A DNA stretch of 42,433 nucleotides from Lentzea xinjiangensis (GCF_900110955.1 NZ_FOFR01000018.1:118543-160975), one strand, 5' to 3'; counted from the stretch's first letter, positions 16,903 to 25,360 are shown. Made by a program: numbers and translations. Notes: generated by a model not told the origin, from the sequence alone.

Positions 16903-17783
16903 CCGGGGGAGACGCCGACGATCCGTTTGAACGCACGGCTGAAGGCAGCCTCCGACTCGTATCCGAGGCCTCGTGCGATCTCGCTGACGGTGCTGTCACG
17001 GTCCCGCAAGCGGTTCATCGCGACGTGCATGCGCCACCGCGTGACGTACCGCATGGCCGGTTCGCCGACGAGTCCGGTGAACCGCGCCGCGAACGCCGAC
17101 CGGGACATCGCGGTCTGGTGCGCGAGGCGTTCCACGGTCCACGGCTGGGCGGGATCGCGGTGGATCAGCGCGAGTGCCCGCCCGATCTGCTGATCCTGCA
17201 ACGCCCCCAGCCACCCGGTGCGTGCCGCCGGGTCGGTGGCGAGCCACGAGCGGATCGTCTGGATCACCAGCACGTCCGCGAGCCGGGTGATGACCGCCTC
17301 GCCGCCGGGCCGCAGGGTCCTCGCCTCGGCGGCCATCAGGTCGATCGTGGCGCGCATGTCGTCGGCGCGCCGCACGCACAGCATGTGCGGCAACACGTCG
17401 ACGAGGTGCTTCGCCGCCGGGTCGTCGAACCGCACAGCACCACACACGAGGTGTGTCATGGCCCCACCGGCACCGTGCCGCAGGATCGCGTAGTTGCTGG
17501 TCTCGAAGGTGTGCGGCAACGTCGTGACCAACGGTGACTCCGCCTCGCCGTGGAAGAGCCGGTGGCTCTGCCCTCCGGGGACGAGCAGCACGTCGCCGGG
17601 TTCGAGCGAGGTGATCTCGCCGTCGACCTCGACGTCGCAGCGGCCGCTGGTGAGGACGTGGAACCACAGGCAGTCGGCCATGTCGGGCATCGTCAGGCCC
17701 CACGGCTCGGTGAGCTCGTTGCGGCAGTAGAAGGTGCCGGACATCCTCAACAGGTGCAGTGCCTCGCCCAGCGGGTCGCTCAT
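16884..17783 (-). CDS. AraC family transcriptional regulator, cupin N-terminus
   Basis: Regulator of 299 aa. The N-terminal half is a cupin-type sensor (LWFHVLTSGRCDVEVDG, LEPGDVLLVPGGQSHRLF, residues ~39-80; AraC-binding-like domain 6). The C-terminal ~100 residues hold two helix-turn-helix units: WTVERLAHQTAMSRSAFAARF and STVSEIARGLGYESEAAFSRAF, followed by GVSPGQ. ATG 17783 gives the family N-terminus MSDPLGEALHLL. It is divergent from the DUF1772 gene (83 bp apart), which is its most likely target. Confidence 0.92.
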   Translation of the reverse strand: MSDPLGEALHLLRMSGTFYCRNELTEPWGLTMPDMADCLWFHVLTSGRCDVEVDGEITSLEPGDVLLVPGGQSHRLFHGEAESPLVTTLPHTFETSNYAILRHGAGGAMTHLVCGAVRFDDPAAKHLVDVLPHMLCVRRADDMRATIDLMAAEARTLRPGGEAVITRLADVLVIQTIRSWLATDPAARTGWLGALQDQQIGRALALIHRDPAQPWTVERLAHQTAMSRSAFAARFTGLVGEPAMRYVTRWRMHVAMNRLRDRDSTVSEIARGLGYESEAAFSRAFKRIVGVSPGQARAG

Positions 17784-17866
17784 GGCGTTGATTCTGGACG
17801 AACGAGCAAGCGCGTGCGATGAATTGTCATTGATGGTCCGGCGCTGGCGGGACACAGTTAAGTGCC

Positions 17867-18277
17867 ATGGGGACCGTCACGTTGATCACAGCCGCCGCCA
17901 CCGGCCTGATGGCCGGCATCTTCGCGGCCTTCTCCGTCGCCGTCATGCCGGGCCTCGCGGACCTGCCGCCCGACGGCGCCCGCGGTGCCATGCGCCGGAT
18001 CAACGTGCGCATCCAGAACCCGGTGTTCCTGCTGCTGTTCGCCGGCACCGCCGTCCTGTGCGGCGTCGAGGTCTTCCAGGGCCGGATCGCGGGCGGGCTG
18101 CTCTACGTCGTCGGCTGCTTCCTGCTGACCATGGTCGTCAACGTGCCGATGAACAACCGCCTCGAACGGACCGATGACGCCTACTGGCCCGAGTACCTGC
18201 GCAAGTGGACGCTCTGGAACCACGTGCGCGGTCTCGCCTGCCTCGCCTCGACGGTCAGCCTGCTACTCGGATTCTGA
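17867..18277 (+). CDS. DUF1772 (anthrone oxygenase-like) membrane protein
   Basis: Protein of 136 aa with four predicted hydrophobic segments (about 5-28, 50-68, 74-94, 116-135). It carries the DUF1772 pattern: Met-Pro-Gly-Leu early (VMPGLADLP), N-x-x-F (IQNPVFLLLF), NVPMNNRLE and a Trp-rich YWPEYLRKWTLWNHVR. Many members are annotated anthrone oxygenase family, but most have no tested function. It is divergent from the AraC regulator and probably controlled by it. No obvious Shine-Dalgarno sequence. The 3' end overlaps the convergent P450 gene by 23 bp. Confidence 0.82.
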   Translation: MGTVTLITAAATGLMAGIFAAFSVAVMPGLADLPPDGARGAMRRINVRIQNPVFLLLFAGTAVLCGVEVFQGRIAGGLLYVVGCFLLTMVVNVPMNNRLERTDDAYWPEYLRKWTLWNHVRGLACLASTVSLLLGF

Positions 18278-19439
18278 GGCCGTGCCTGGGGCGCATGGCG
18301 GCCAGCCCGGCCGGCGTGACGCGCTGGGGGAGGAGCTCCGGTCTGGGCCCCTGCAACAACACCCTCAGCATCACGGTCAGCTCGGTCGTGGCGAGCCCGG
18401 CGCCGATGCACCGGTGCGGTCCGCCGCCGAAGGGCAGGAACTCGTGCGGCGCGGGCTTGCGCTCCCACCGGCCGGGGTCGAACCGCAGCGGATCCGGCCA
18501 CACCTCGGCGAGCCGGTGCGTGACGTACAGGCTGTACAGCAGGAACGTGCCCTGCTTGATCTTCTTCCCGGCGAACTCGAAGGGCTGCGCCGCGACCCGT
18601 GCCGACACCACCGCCGGCGGATACAGCCGCAACGTCTCGTTGACGACGTTCGCCAGGTAGTCGTCGTCCTCCTGCGCGCGCTCCCAGACCCCGTTGTGCC
18701 GCAACAGGTTGAAAATCGCCCAGGCCATCGCGCCGCTGGTCGTCTCGTACCCGGCCGCGATCAGCGTGACGACCTGGTCACGCACCTCCAGATCGCTCAG
18801 ACCGTCGCTCTGCACGAGAGAGGTGAGCACACCACTGGCCATCGCGCCTTGGCGCGCCTCCTCGATCGCGCGGTAAACACGCGCGTCAACGGCTCTGCGC
18901 GCCCGCATCGCGTTGCGCCAGGCCGGTGCCTTCGTCCGGCGAAGCCACGTGACCACCGCCGGGTTGCGGTCGATGAGGTTGATCAGCACCTGCAGGTGCG
19001 CCCCGAAGAAGTCCGAGTCCCGCGCCAGCTCCTCGCCGAACAACGCGTGGATCGTGCTGCGCCGGATCGCCCGCCGGAACTCCTGGTAGACGTCGACCAC
19101 GGCACCGGGCCGCCACGCCTCGACCGCCGCCTCCGCGTTCGCGCGCATGACCGGCACGTAACCCGCGATCTGCCGATGTGCCAGCGCCGGCTGCACGAGC
19201 CGGCGCCGCCGCTGGTGGTCCTCCCCGTCGCTGACGATCAACGACGTGGGCCCGTCCACCGGCACGAGCGACTGGAACGCCCGCTCCACCTCGAACAGCT
19301 CGGCGTGGGCGAACACGAACCGGTTCGCCTCCGGCCCGAGCAGGTAGGTGTACGGGCCCACCCGCACGACCGGCCCGAAGCGCCGGTAGAGGCCTGCGAG
19401 CAGGTCGGCCTGCCGGAACCGCACGACGTCCGGAGTCAT
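18255..19439 (-). CDS. cytochrome P450 (CYP4/CYP132-like architecture)
   Basis: Haem monooxygenase of 394 aa. The I-helix oxygen-activation motif is AAGYETTSG, the K-helix ExxR is NETLRLYPPA, and the haem loop FGGGPHRCIGAG places the proximal Cys at residue 344. The PERF-like segment DPLRFDPGRWE and LRLYPPA resemble bacterial P450s of the eukaryote-like group more than the CYP105/107 class found at 23365. The N-terminus begins directly at the substrate-recognition part, with no membrane anchor. It needs ferredoxin/reductase partners, none of which is encoded here. Substrate unknown. Confidence 0.93.
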   Translation of the reverse strand: MTPDVVRFRQADLLAGLYRRFGPVVRVGPYTYLLGPEANRFVFAHAELFEVERAFQSLVPVDGPTSLIVSDGEDHQRRRRLVQPALAHRQIAGYVPVMRANAEAAVEAWRPGAVVDVYQEFRRAIRRSTIHALFGEELARDSDFFGAHLQVLINLIDRNPAVVTWLRRTKAPAWRNAMRARRAVDARVYRAIEEARQGAMASGVLTSLVQSDGLSDLEVRDQVVTLIAAGYETTSGAMAWAIFNLLRHNGVWERAQEDDDYLANVVNETLRLYPPAVVSARVAAQPFEFAGKKIKQGTFLLYSLYVTHRLAEVWPDPLRFDPGRWERKPAPHEFLPFGGGPHRCIGAGLATTELTVMLRVLLQGPRPELLPQRVTPAGLAAMRPRHGLRIRVAG

Positions 19440-19475
19440 GACCGGAACAGTGCCACACCCGGCCGGCCGCCGAGG

Positions 19476-21560
19476 TCAGTTCGTCACCGCCAGCGCGAAC
19501 GGCAGCACCGCGGGCACGCCCTCCTGCCTGAGCATCCGGGCCGCCACGGTCATCGTCCACCCGGTGTCGATGTGGTCGTCCAGCAACAGCACCGGACCGT
19601 CCACACCGGACACGTCGGGCGTCTCGCCCGCCCGCACGAGCCCGGCGAGCCGCTGGGCGGAGTTCGCCCGGTGCGTGGACTCGCCGAGCCACACCGTGCC
19701 GAGCAGCGGCAGCCTGCCGATGGACGCGATCTTCTGCCCGAAGCTGCCGACCAGGGCGGGGCGGCGCCGGGACCCGACGGTCACCACGCCGACCGGCCGC
19801 TCCTCCCAGCCCCAGGCCGACAGCACCTTCACGCACGCCGCGAACACGTCGTCCGGGATCTCCCGGTCGGTCCCGTCGGCGAGGAGGTCCCTCAGCCGGT
19901 TGCCCCAGCCGATGTCGGTGAGGCGGCCGAGCGCCCGTCCCGTGGCCGCCACCTCGGAGGCGGGGATCTTGCCGGACAGCGGCACACCGATCGCGGCCAT
20001 GCCGGTCGGCCACATCTTGCGCGGGGCGACGTCGAGACCCGGCCGCAGCAGGCGTTCGCGCGCCGCTTCCGCCGCCACCTCCGAGACCTCGACCGACAGC
20101 CGTTCGCCCGTGCAGTTGTCGCAACGACCGCAGTCGTGCGCGCTCGGGTCGTCGAGCTGGTCCTGCAGGAACTTCATCCGGCACAGCGAGGTCCGCTGGT
20201 ACTCGATCATGACCTGCTGCTCGGCTTTCCGCGCTTGCGCGATGCGCGCGTACCGTTCGCCGTCGTACTCCCACGGCCGTCCGGTCGACTCCCAGCCACC
20301 GCGCACGCGGCGGACCGCGCCGTCGACGTCGAGCACCTTCAGCACGACTTCGAGCCGCCCGCGCGACAGTTCGACCATCGGCTCCAGGGCGGCGGTCGAC
20401 AGGGGCCTGCCCGCCCCGTCGAGCGCGGCCAGCACCTGCCGCACCACCGTCTCGGCGGGGAAGGCGAGCGAGGCGAAGTACGCCCAGATGTCGCGGTCCT
20501 CGTGACCCGGCAGCAGGATCACCTCGGCGCGGTCGACGCCACGGCCCGCCCGGCCGATCTGCTGGTAGTACGCGATGGGGGAGGACGGCGCGCCGACGTG
20601 GACGACGAACCCCAGGTCCGGCTTGTCGAAACCCATGCCCAGGGCCGAGGTGGCGACGAGCGCCTTGACCCGGTTGTTCAGCAGGTCCTCCTCGGCGCGC
20701 TCGCGTTCGGCCGGGTCGGTCTTGCCCGAGTACGCCGCCACCGCGAAACCGCGCGAGGCCAGGAACGCCGCGATGTCGTCGGCCGCCGCGACCGTGAGCG
20801 TGTAGATGATCCCGGAACCGGGCAGCCGGTCGAGCTGTTCCGCGAGCCACCCCAGGCGCGACTCCGCGGTGGGCAGCAACGCGACCGAGAGGCGCAGGCT
20901 GTCGCGGTCGAGCGGCCCGCGCAGCACCAGGGTGCCCTCGTCGGCGCCGAGCCCGAGCTGCTCGGTGACGTCGTGCACCACCCGGTCGTTGGCCGTCGCC
21001 GTCGTCGCCAGCACGGGCACCCCCTGCGGCAGCTCCGCCAGCAACGTCCGCAACCTGCGGTAGTCCGGCCGGAAGTCGTGCCCCCAGTCCGAGATGCAGT
21101 GCGCCTCGTCGACGACCAGCAGCCCCGCCGACGCCGTCAGCGACGGCAGCACCGCGTCGCGGAAGTCGGGGTTGTTCAACCGCTCCGGGCTCACCAGGAG
21201 CACGTCGACCTCGCCGGCCGCGACCTGCTCCTGCACGGCGTCCCACTCACCGGGGTTCGCCGAGTTGATCGTCACCGCGTGCACGCCGGCCCGCGCCGCG
21301 GCGTCGATCTGGTTGCGCATCAACGCGAGCAGCGGTGACACGATGACCGTGGGCCCCTCGCCGAGCTGGCGCAGCAACGCCGTGGCGATGAAGTACACGG
21401 CCGACTTGCCCCAGCCGGTGCGTTGCACGACGAGCGCCCTGCGCCGCCCGGCGACGAGGGTGTGGATCGCGGTCCACTGGTCCTCGCGCAGCACCGCCTC
21501 CGGGCCCGCCAGTGCCCGGAGCCGCTCCTCCGCCAGTTCTCGCAACGCGATGTCGTCCAT
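19476..21560 (-). CDS. RecQ family DNA helicase with C-terminal phosphoribosyltransferase-like domain
   Basis: Protein of 694 aa. RecQ helicase core: motif 0 REDQWTAI, Walker A TGWGKS (48-53), DEAH box at 151-154 in VVDEAHCISDWGHDFRPDYR, and YYQQIGRAGRG in motif VI. The zinc domain is Cys460-x16-Cys477-x2-Cys480-x2-Cys483, as in RecQ. Residues ~500-694 are not an HRDC domain; they end with a type I phosphoribosyltransferase PRPP loop, VLLLDDHIDTGWT (about 657-670), resembling ComF/PRTase. ATG 21560 fits the family N-terminus; upstream in-frame codons fall in the repeat spacer. It unwinds DNA 3' to 5' by family; the role of the second domain is unknown. Confidence 0.93.
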   Translation of the reverse strand: MDDIALRELAEERLRALAGPEAVLREDQWTAIHTLVAGRRRALVVQRTGWGKSAVYFIATALLRQLGEGPTVIVSPLLALMRNQIDAAARAGVHAVTINSANPGEWDAVQEQVAAGEVDVLLVSPERLNNPDFRDAVLPSLTASAGLLVVDEAHCISDWGHDFRPDYRRLRTLLAELPQGVPVLATTATANDRVVHDVTEQLGLGADEGTLVLRGPLDRDSLRLSVALLPTAESRLGWLAEQLDRLPGSGIIYTLTVAAADDIAAFLASRGFAVAAYSGKTDPAERERAEEDLLNNRVKALVATSALGMGFDKPDLGFVVHVGAPSSPIAYYQQIGRAGRGVDRAEVILLPGHEDRDIWAYFASLAFPAETVVRQVLAALDGAGRPLSTAALEPMVELSRGRLEVVLKVLDVDGAVRRVRGGWESTGRPWEYDGERYARIAQARKAEQQVMIEYQRTSLCRMKFLQDQLDDPSAHDCGRCDNCTGERLSVEVSEVAAEAARERLLRPGLDVAPRKMWPTGMAAIGVPLSGKIPASEVAATGRALGRLTDIGWGNRLRDLLADGTDREIPDDVFAACVKVLSAWGWEERPVGVVTVGSRRRPALVGSFGQKIASIGRLPLLGTVWLGESTHRANSAQRLAGLVRAGETPDVSGVDGPVLLLDDHIDTGWTMTVAARMLRQEGVPAVLPFALAVTN

Positions 21561-21565
21561 GGGGA

Positions 21566-21995
21566 GCAGCTTGCCAGGCGGTACCGACAGTGTTCGATGG
21601 CCGCTGCTTCGCAGCGGCGGCGAGTTCGCCGGGGAGTCGGTCATCCGGCCACCGCTTCGGGCCGAATCGCAGTGTTGGATTGCCGCTGCTTTGCAGGCGG
21701 CGGCGAGTTCGCCGGGGAGTCGGTCATCCGGCCACCGCTTCGGGCCGAATCGCCTGCGGCGGTCGACCCGAAGAGGTGACCGGACGACCGACGCGAACTC
21801 GCGGACAGGTGTCGGGGCGGAGCAAGCTTGCCAGGCGGTGCCGGCAGTGTTCGATGGCCGCGGCTTCGCAGCGGCGGCGAGTTCGCCGGGAAGTCGGTCA
21901 TCCGGTCACCGCTTCGGGCCGAATCGCCTGCGGCGGTTGACCCGAAGAGGTGACCGGACGACCGACGCGAACTCGCGGACAGGTGTCGGGGCTCT
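21566..21995. repeat. three tandem copies of a 100-170 bp GC-rich repeat
   Basis: Copies begin near 21566, 21671 and 21822. The shared core is cagtgttcgatggccg, then ggcggcgagttcgccgg, gtcggtcatccgg and ccgcttcgggccgaatcgc. Copies two and three continue with a tail ending cgaactcgcggacaggtgtc. In the third copy 18-bp arms (21901-21918 and 21941-21958) form an inverted repeat with a single mismatch. The first copy has a perfect 8-bp stem GCCGCTGC-TTC-GCAGCGGC. The array fills the spacer between the helicase start and proA. No gene was seen inside. Confidence 0.85.
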
Positions 21996-22047
21996 TGTTG
22001 CTGGTGACAGCGGGGCGCGGGGGTGCTGGGCGGGGCCTGAAACCGGT

Positions 22048-22075
22048 TTGGACGCTCCGCCGCTGGTCGTAAGCT
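22048..22075 (+). promoter_or_regulatory. proA promoter, leaderless geometry
   Basis: TTGGAC (22048-22053) and TAAGCT (22070-22075) are 16 bp apart. The -10 box lies exactly 7 nt before GTG 22083, and there is no Shine-Dalgarno sequence. Confidence 0.55.
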
Positions 22076-22082
22076 GTTCGGC

Positions 22083-23348
22083 GTGACTGATGACCTGCGC
22101 GACCAGGTGCACGCCGCAGCCCGCCGCGCCCGCGTTGCCGCCGACGAACTCGTCCTCGCCACCCGTGAGCGCAAGGACGCCGCGCTGCACGAGATGGCCG
22201 CCGCCCTCCGCAGGCGCGCGCCGGAGATCATCGCGGCCAACCGCGAGGACCTCGCAGCAGGCGAGGCCGCCGGTCTCCCGGAGGGCATCCTCGACCGCCT
22301 CGCGCTGACCGAAGCGCGGGTGGAAGGCGTGGCCAAGGCCCTGGAGACCGTCGCGGTGCAGGCCGACCCGGTCGGCGAGGTGCTGCGCGGCAGCACGTTG
22401 CCGAACGGGCTGGAGCTCAGGCAGGTCCGCGTCCCGATGGGCGTCGTCGGCATGGTCTACGAAGGCCGCCCGAACGTCACGGTCGACGCCGCAGGCCTCG
22501 CGCTGAAGTCGGGCAACGCCGCGCTGCTGCGAGGTTCCTCGACCGCCGAGCGCTCCAACACCACGCTCGTCGCCGTCCTGCGCGATGCGCTCGAAAGCGT
22601 GCACCTGCCGGCCGACTGCGTGCAGCTGCTGCCCTGCCACGACCGCGCGTCCGTCACGCACCTCATCACCGCGCGCGGCCTGGTCGACCTGGTGATCCCG
22701 CGCGGTGGCGCTGGCCTGATCAACGCCGTCGTCGAGCAGGCCACGGTTCCCACGATCGAGACCGGCGTCGGCAACTGCCACGTCTACGTCGACGCGAACG
22801 CCGACCTCGACATGGCCGAGGCGATCGTCCTCAACGCCAAGACGCGGCGCACCAGCGTGTGCAACGCGGCGGAGTCCCTGCTGGTGCACAAGGACGTCGC
22901 GGCGGAGTTCGTCCCGCGCATCACCAAGGCGTTGCAGCAGGAGAACGTCACCATCCACGGCGACGAGCAGTTCGCCCAGCAGCCCGACGTCGTGCAGGCG
23001 GGCGACGACGACTGGGGCACCGAGTACCTGAGCCTCGACATCGCGGCGAAGGTCGTCGACTCCCTCGACGACGCCGTGCGGCACATCGCGACGTACGGCT
23101 CCGGCCACAGCGAAGCGATCGTGACGAACGATGTCGCAGCAGCACGCAGGTTCACGGCCCGTGTGGACGCGGCGGCGGTCTTCGTCAACGCCTCCACGGC
23201 GTTCACCGACGGCGCGGAGTTCGGCATGGGCGCGGAGATCGGCATCTCCACGCAGAAGCTGCACGCGCGCGGTCCGATGGGCCTGTCTGAGCTGACGTCC
23301 TCGAAATGGGTCGTCTGGGGCGAAGGCCACACGCGGCCGCGCGGATAG
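22083..23348 (+). CDS. proA: gamma-glutamyl phosphate reductase
   Basis: Protein of 421 aa, NADPH-dependent second enzyme of proline synthesis. Diagnostic blocks: VPMGVVGMVYEGRPNVT, LKSGNAALLRGSSTAERSN, the catalytic Cys260 in RRTSVCNAAESLL, GTEYLSLDIAAKVV and FNDGAEFGMGAEIGIST-like VNASTAFTDGAEFGMGAEI. GTG 22083 is fixed by the upstream promoter. It is separated from proB by 7.3 kb here, with its own promoter, so the two pathway genes are not co-transcribed. Confidence 0.97.
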   Translation: MTDDLRDQVHAAARRARVAADELVLATRERKDAALHEMAAALRRRAPEIIAANREDLAAGEAAGLPEGILDRLALTEARVEGVAKALETVAVQADPVGEVLRGSTLPNGLELRQVRVPMGVVGMVYEGRPNVTVDAAGLALKSGNAALLRGSSTAERSNTTLVAVLRDALESVHLPADCVQLLPCHDRASVTHLITARGLVDLVIPRGGAGLINAVVEQATVPTIETGVGNCHVYVDANADLDMAEAIVLNAKTRRTSVCNAAESLLVHKDVAAEFVPRITKALQQENVTIHGDEQFAQQPDVVQAGDDDWGTEYLSLDIAAKVVDSLDDAVRHIATYGSGHSEAIVTNDVAAARRFTARVDAAAVFVNASTAFTDGAEFGMGAEIGISTQKLHARGPMGLSELTSSKWVVWGEGHTRPRG

Positions 23349-23351
23349 TCC

Positions 23352-23357
23352 TACCTT
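23352..23357 (+). promoter_or_regulatory. -10 box of the second P450 gene, leaderless geometry
   Basis: TACCTT lies 7 nt before ATG 23365, right after the proA stop. GGAGG at 23359-23363 is only 1 nt from the ATG, too close to act as a normal Shine-Dalgarno sequence, which supports a leaderless start. Confidence 0.4.
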
Positions 23358-23364
23358 CGGAGGC

Positions 23365-24534
23365 ATGGCTCCCACGTATCCGTTCTCCGAAGCCGACGGC
23401 CTGACCCTCGATCCGACGTACGCGCGGTTACGGCGCGACGAGCCCGTCTCGCGCGTGACGTACCCGTACGGAGGCGAGGGCTGGCTCGTCACGTCCTACG
23501 AAGAGACGAAGTTCGTCCTCGGTGACCCGCGGTTCAGCCGTGCGAGGACGGTCGAGCGGGACGTGCCGAGGATGCAGCCCCTCATCGCACCGGGCGGCTC
23601 CATCCTCACGCACGACGGCGCGGACCACGCGCGCATGCGCCGGTTGGTGTCCAAGGCGTTCACGGTGCGCCGGATCGAGGAGCTGCGTCCGCGCGCCCAG
23701 CAGATCACCGACGAGCTGCTCGACCGTCTGGACAACCCCGGTGACCTGGTCGAGGGCTTCACCATGCCGTTCCCGATCACGATCATCTGCGAGCTGCTCG
23801 GCGTGCCGTTCGAGGACCGCGACGACTTCCGCATGTGGTCGAACCAGGTGCTGTCCACGGTCGGCGGCTACACGCCGGAAGAAGCGATGCACGGCATGAT
23901 GAAGCTGCACGCCTACTTCGTCGACCTTGTCGCCAAACGTCGTGCGAATCCCACGGACGATCTGATGGGCGCGCTGGTCGCCGCCCGGGACAACGAGGAC
24001 CGGCTGACCGAGGACGAACTGGTCCGGTTCGGCATCACGTTGCTGGTCGCGGGACACGAGACGACAGCGAACATGCTGGCCAACAGCGTCGTGACGCTGT
24101 TCGAGCACCCGGACGCCATGAAGCGCCTCCAGGACGACCCCGCTGTGCTGCCGAACGCGATCGAGGAGCTGCTGCGGTTCATCCCGCTGGGCAGCGGCGC
24201 CGGCTTCACCCGCATCGCGACCGAGGACGTCCAGGTCGGCAACGCGCTGGTGAAGGGAGGCGACGCCGTGCTGGTGGTCGTGTCGTCGGCGAACCACGAC
24301 GAGTCCGTCTACCCGAACAGCGCCGAGCTGGACCTGGACCGCGAGGTGGGCCAGCACCTGCAGTTCGGCCACGGCATCCACTTCTGCCTCGGCTCGCAGC
24401 TCGCGCGGATGGAGCTGCAGGTCGCGCTCGGCACGCTGGTGCGCAGGATGCCCGGTCTGCGGCTCGCGCAACCGGTCGAGTTCCGCAAGGGCTCGCTCGT
24501 CAGGGGACCTCTGAAACTGGTCGTGGCCTGGTAG
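23365..24534 (+). CDS. cytochrome P450 (CYP105/107-like)
   Basis: Soluble P450 of 389 aa with bacterial class features: HARMRRLVSKAFTVRRIE in the C-helix region, I-helix VAGHETTANM, ExxR EELLRF, and the haem loop FGHGIHFCLGSQLARME with Cys341. This is the architecture of actinomycete hydroxylases of natural products or xenobiotics. It follows proA by 16 nt and ends before a run of three hairpins. No ferredoxin gene adjoins. Substrate unknown. Confidence 0.94.
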   Translation: MAPTYPFSEADGLTLDPTYARLRRDEPVSRVTYPYGGEGWLVTSYEETKFVLGDPRFSRARTVERDVPRMQPLIAPGGSILTHDGADHARMRRLVSKAFTVRRIEELRPRAQQITDELLDRLDNPGDLVEGFTMPFPITIICELLGVPFEDRDDFRMWSNQVLSTVGGYTPEEAMHGMMKLHAYFVDLVAKRRANPTDDLMGALVAARDNEDRLTEDELVRFGITLLVAGHETTANMLANSVVTLFEHPDAMKRLQDDPAVLPNAIEELLRFIPLGSGAGFTRIATEDVQVGNALVKGGDAVLVVVSSANHDESVYPNSAELDLDREVGQHLQFGHGIHFCLGSQLARMELQVALGTLVRRMPGLRLAQPVEFRKGSLVRGPLKLVVAW

Positions 24535-24561
24535 GGAAGATCTTGGCCGAGTCGCGTCACG

Positions 24562-24700
24562 GGAGCCGCGGACCCGCGTTCCTCCAGTGCGCGGCTCCGC
24601 TCCGGGGTGGGCCGCGACCCGAACGGCCCGCCCTCCCCCCGGGCCGTGCGGTGTGATCAGCACGACCGGCGCCGGGCCTCGGGAGCGGCCCGGCGCCGGT
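24562..24700 (+). terminator. three consecutive hairpins between P450 and nadD
   Basis: Stems: GGAGCCGCG (24562-24570) with CGCGGCTCC (24590-24598); ACGGCCCG (24623-24630) with CGGGCCGT (24640-24647); ACCGGCGCCGGGCC (24665-24678) with GGCCCGGCGCCGGT (24687-24700). All are perfect. None has a T-tract, as is common for actinobacterial terminators. The last ends 1 nt before the nadD -10 box. Confidence 0.6.
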
Positions 24701-24701
24701 C

Positions 24702-24707
24702 TACGCT
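24702..24707 (+). promoter_or_regulatory. -10 box of nadD, leaderless geometry
   Basis: TACGCT lies 6 nt before ATG 24714, with no Shine-Dalgarno sequence; the -35 position would fall inside the 14-bp hairpin. Confidence 0.45.
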
Positions 24708-24713
24708 GGATCG

Positions 24714-25295
24714 ATGCGCATCGGCGTCATGGGGGGCACGTTCGACCCCATCCACCACGGCCACCTCGTGGCCGCCAGCGAGGTGCAGGCCAGGTTCAAC
24801 CTCGACCGGGTCATCTTCGTGCCGACGGGTCAGCCCTGGCAGAAGGCGTCGCGGGAGGTCTCGCCCGCCGAGGACCGCTACCTGATGACGGTCATCGCCA
24901 CGGCCTCGAACCCCCGGTTCTCGGTCAGCCGGGTGGACATCGACCGCGACGGCCCGACGTACACCGTGGACACCCTCACCGACCTGAAGGAGCAGTACCC
25001 CGACGCGGACCTGTTCTTCATCACCGGCGCCGACGCGCTGGAGCAGATCCTGTCGTGGAAGCGCGCCGCGGACGCGTTCGAGCTCGCTCACTTCATCGGG
25101 GTAACCCGGCCGGGTTACGCGCTGAACGACCGCCACCTGCCGCCGGGCTCCGTCTCGCTCGTCGAGGTCCCGGCCATGGCGATCTCGTCGACCGGGTGCC
25201 GCGCGCGGACCGCCTCCGGCCAGCCCGTGTGGTACCTGGTTCCGGACGGCGTGGTCCAGTACATCGCGAAAACGGGCCTGTACTCCGAGTCGTAA
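24714..25295 (+). CDS. nadD: nicotinate-nucleotide adenylyltransferase
   Basis: Protein of 193 aa converting NaMN and ATP to deamido-NAD. The nucleotidyltransferase motifs are GGTFDPIHHGHL at residues 7-18 and the C-terminal ISSTGCR (family ISSTxxR). FVPTGQPWQK and FFITGADALEQILSW are typical of NadD. It heads the conserved nadD-rsfS-gpgP-octT segment, here interrupted by a cold-shock gene, as the start and promoter arrangement shows. Confidence 0.96.
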   Translation: MRIGVMGGTFDPIHHGHLVAASEVQARFNLDRVIFVPTGQPWQKASREVSPAEDRYLMTVIATASNPRFSVSRVDIDRDGPTYTVDTLTDLKEQYPDADLFFITGADALEQILSWKRAADAFELAHFIGVTRPGYALNDRHLPPGSVSLVEVPAMAISSTGCRARTASGQPVWYLVPDGVVQYIAKTGLYSES

Positions 25296-25336
25296 CCACG
25301 TTCGAGCGGATTTTGCGTGCATCCGTGGGCTCGGGA

Positions 25337-25360
25337 AGCAACAATCAGCGGGTTGTTGCT
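25337..25360 (+). promoter_or_regulatory. 8-bp inverted repeat in the cold-shock gene leader
   Basis: AGCAACAA (25337-25344) pairs perfectly with TTGTTGCT (25353-25360) and ends 7 nt before the Shine-Dalgarno sequence. It could be an RNA hairpin controlling translation, or a DNA operator. Confidence 0.4.

Noticed and set aside
18255..24534. A natural-product gene cluster built around two P450 genes
   Set aside because: No synthase, tailoring or resistance genes accompany them; neighbours are housekeeping genes.
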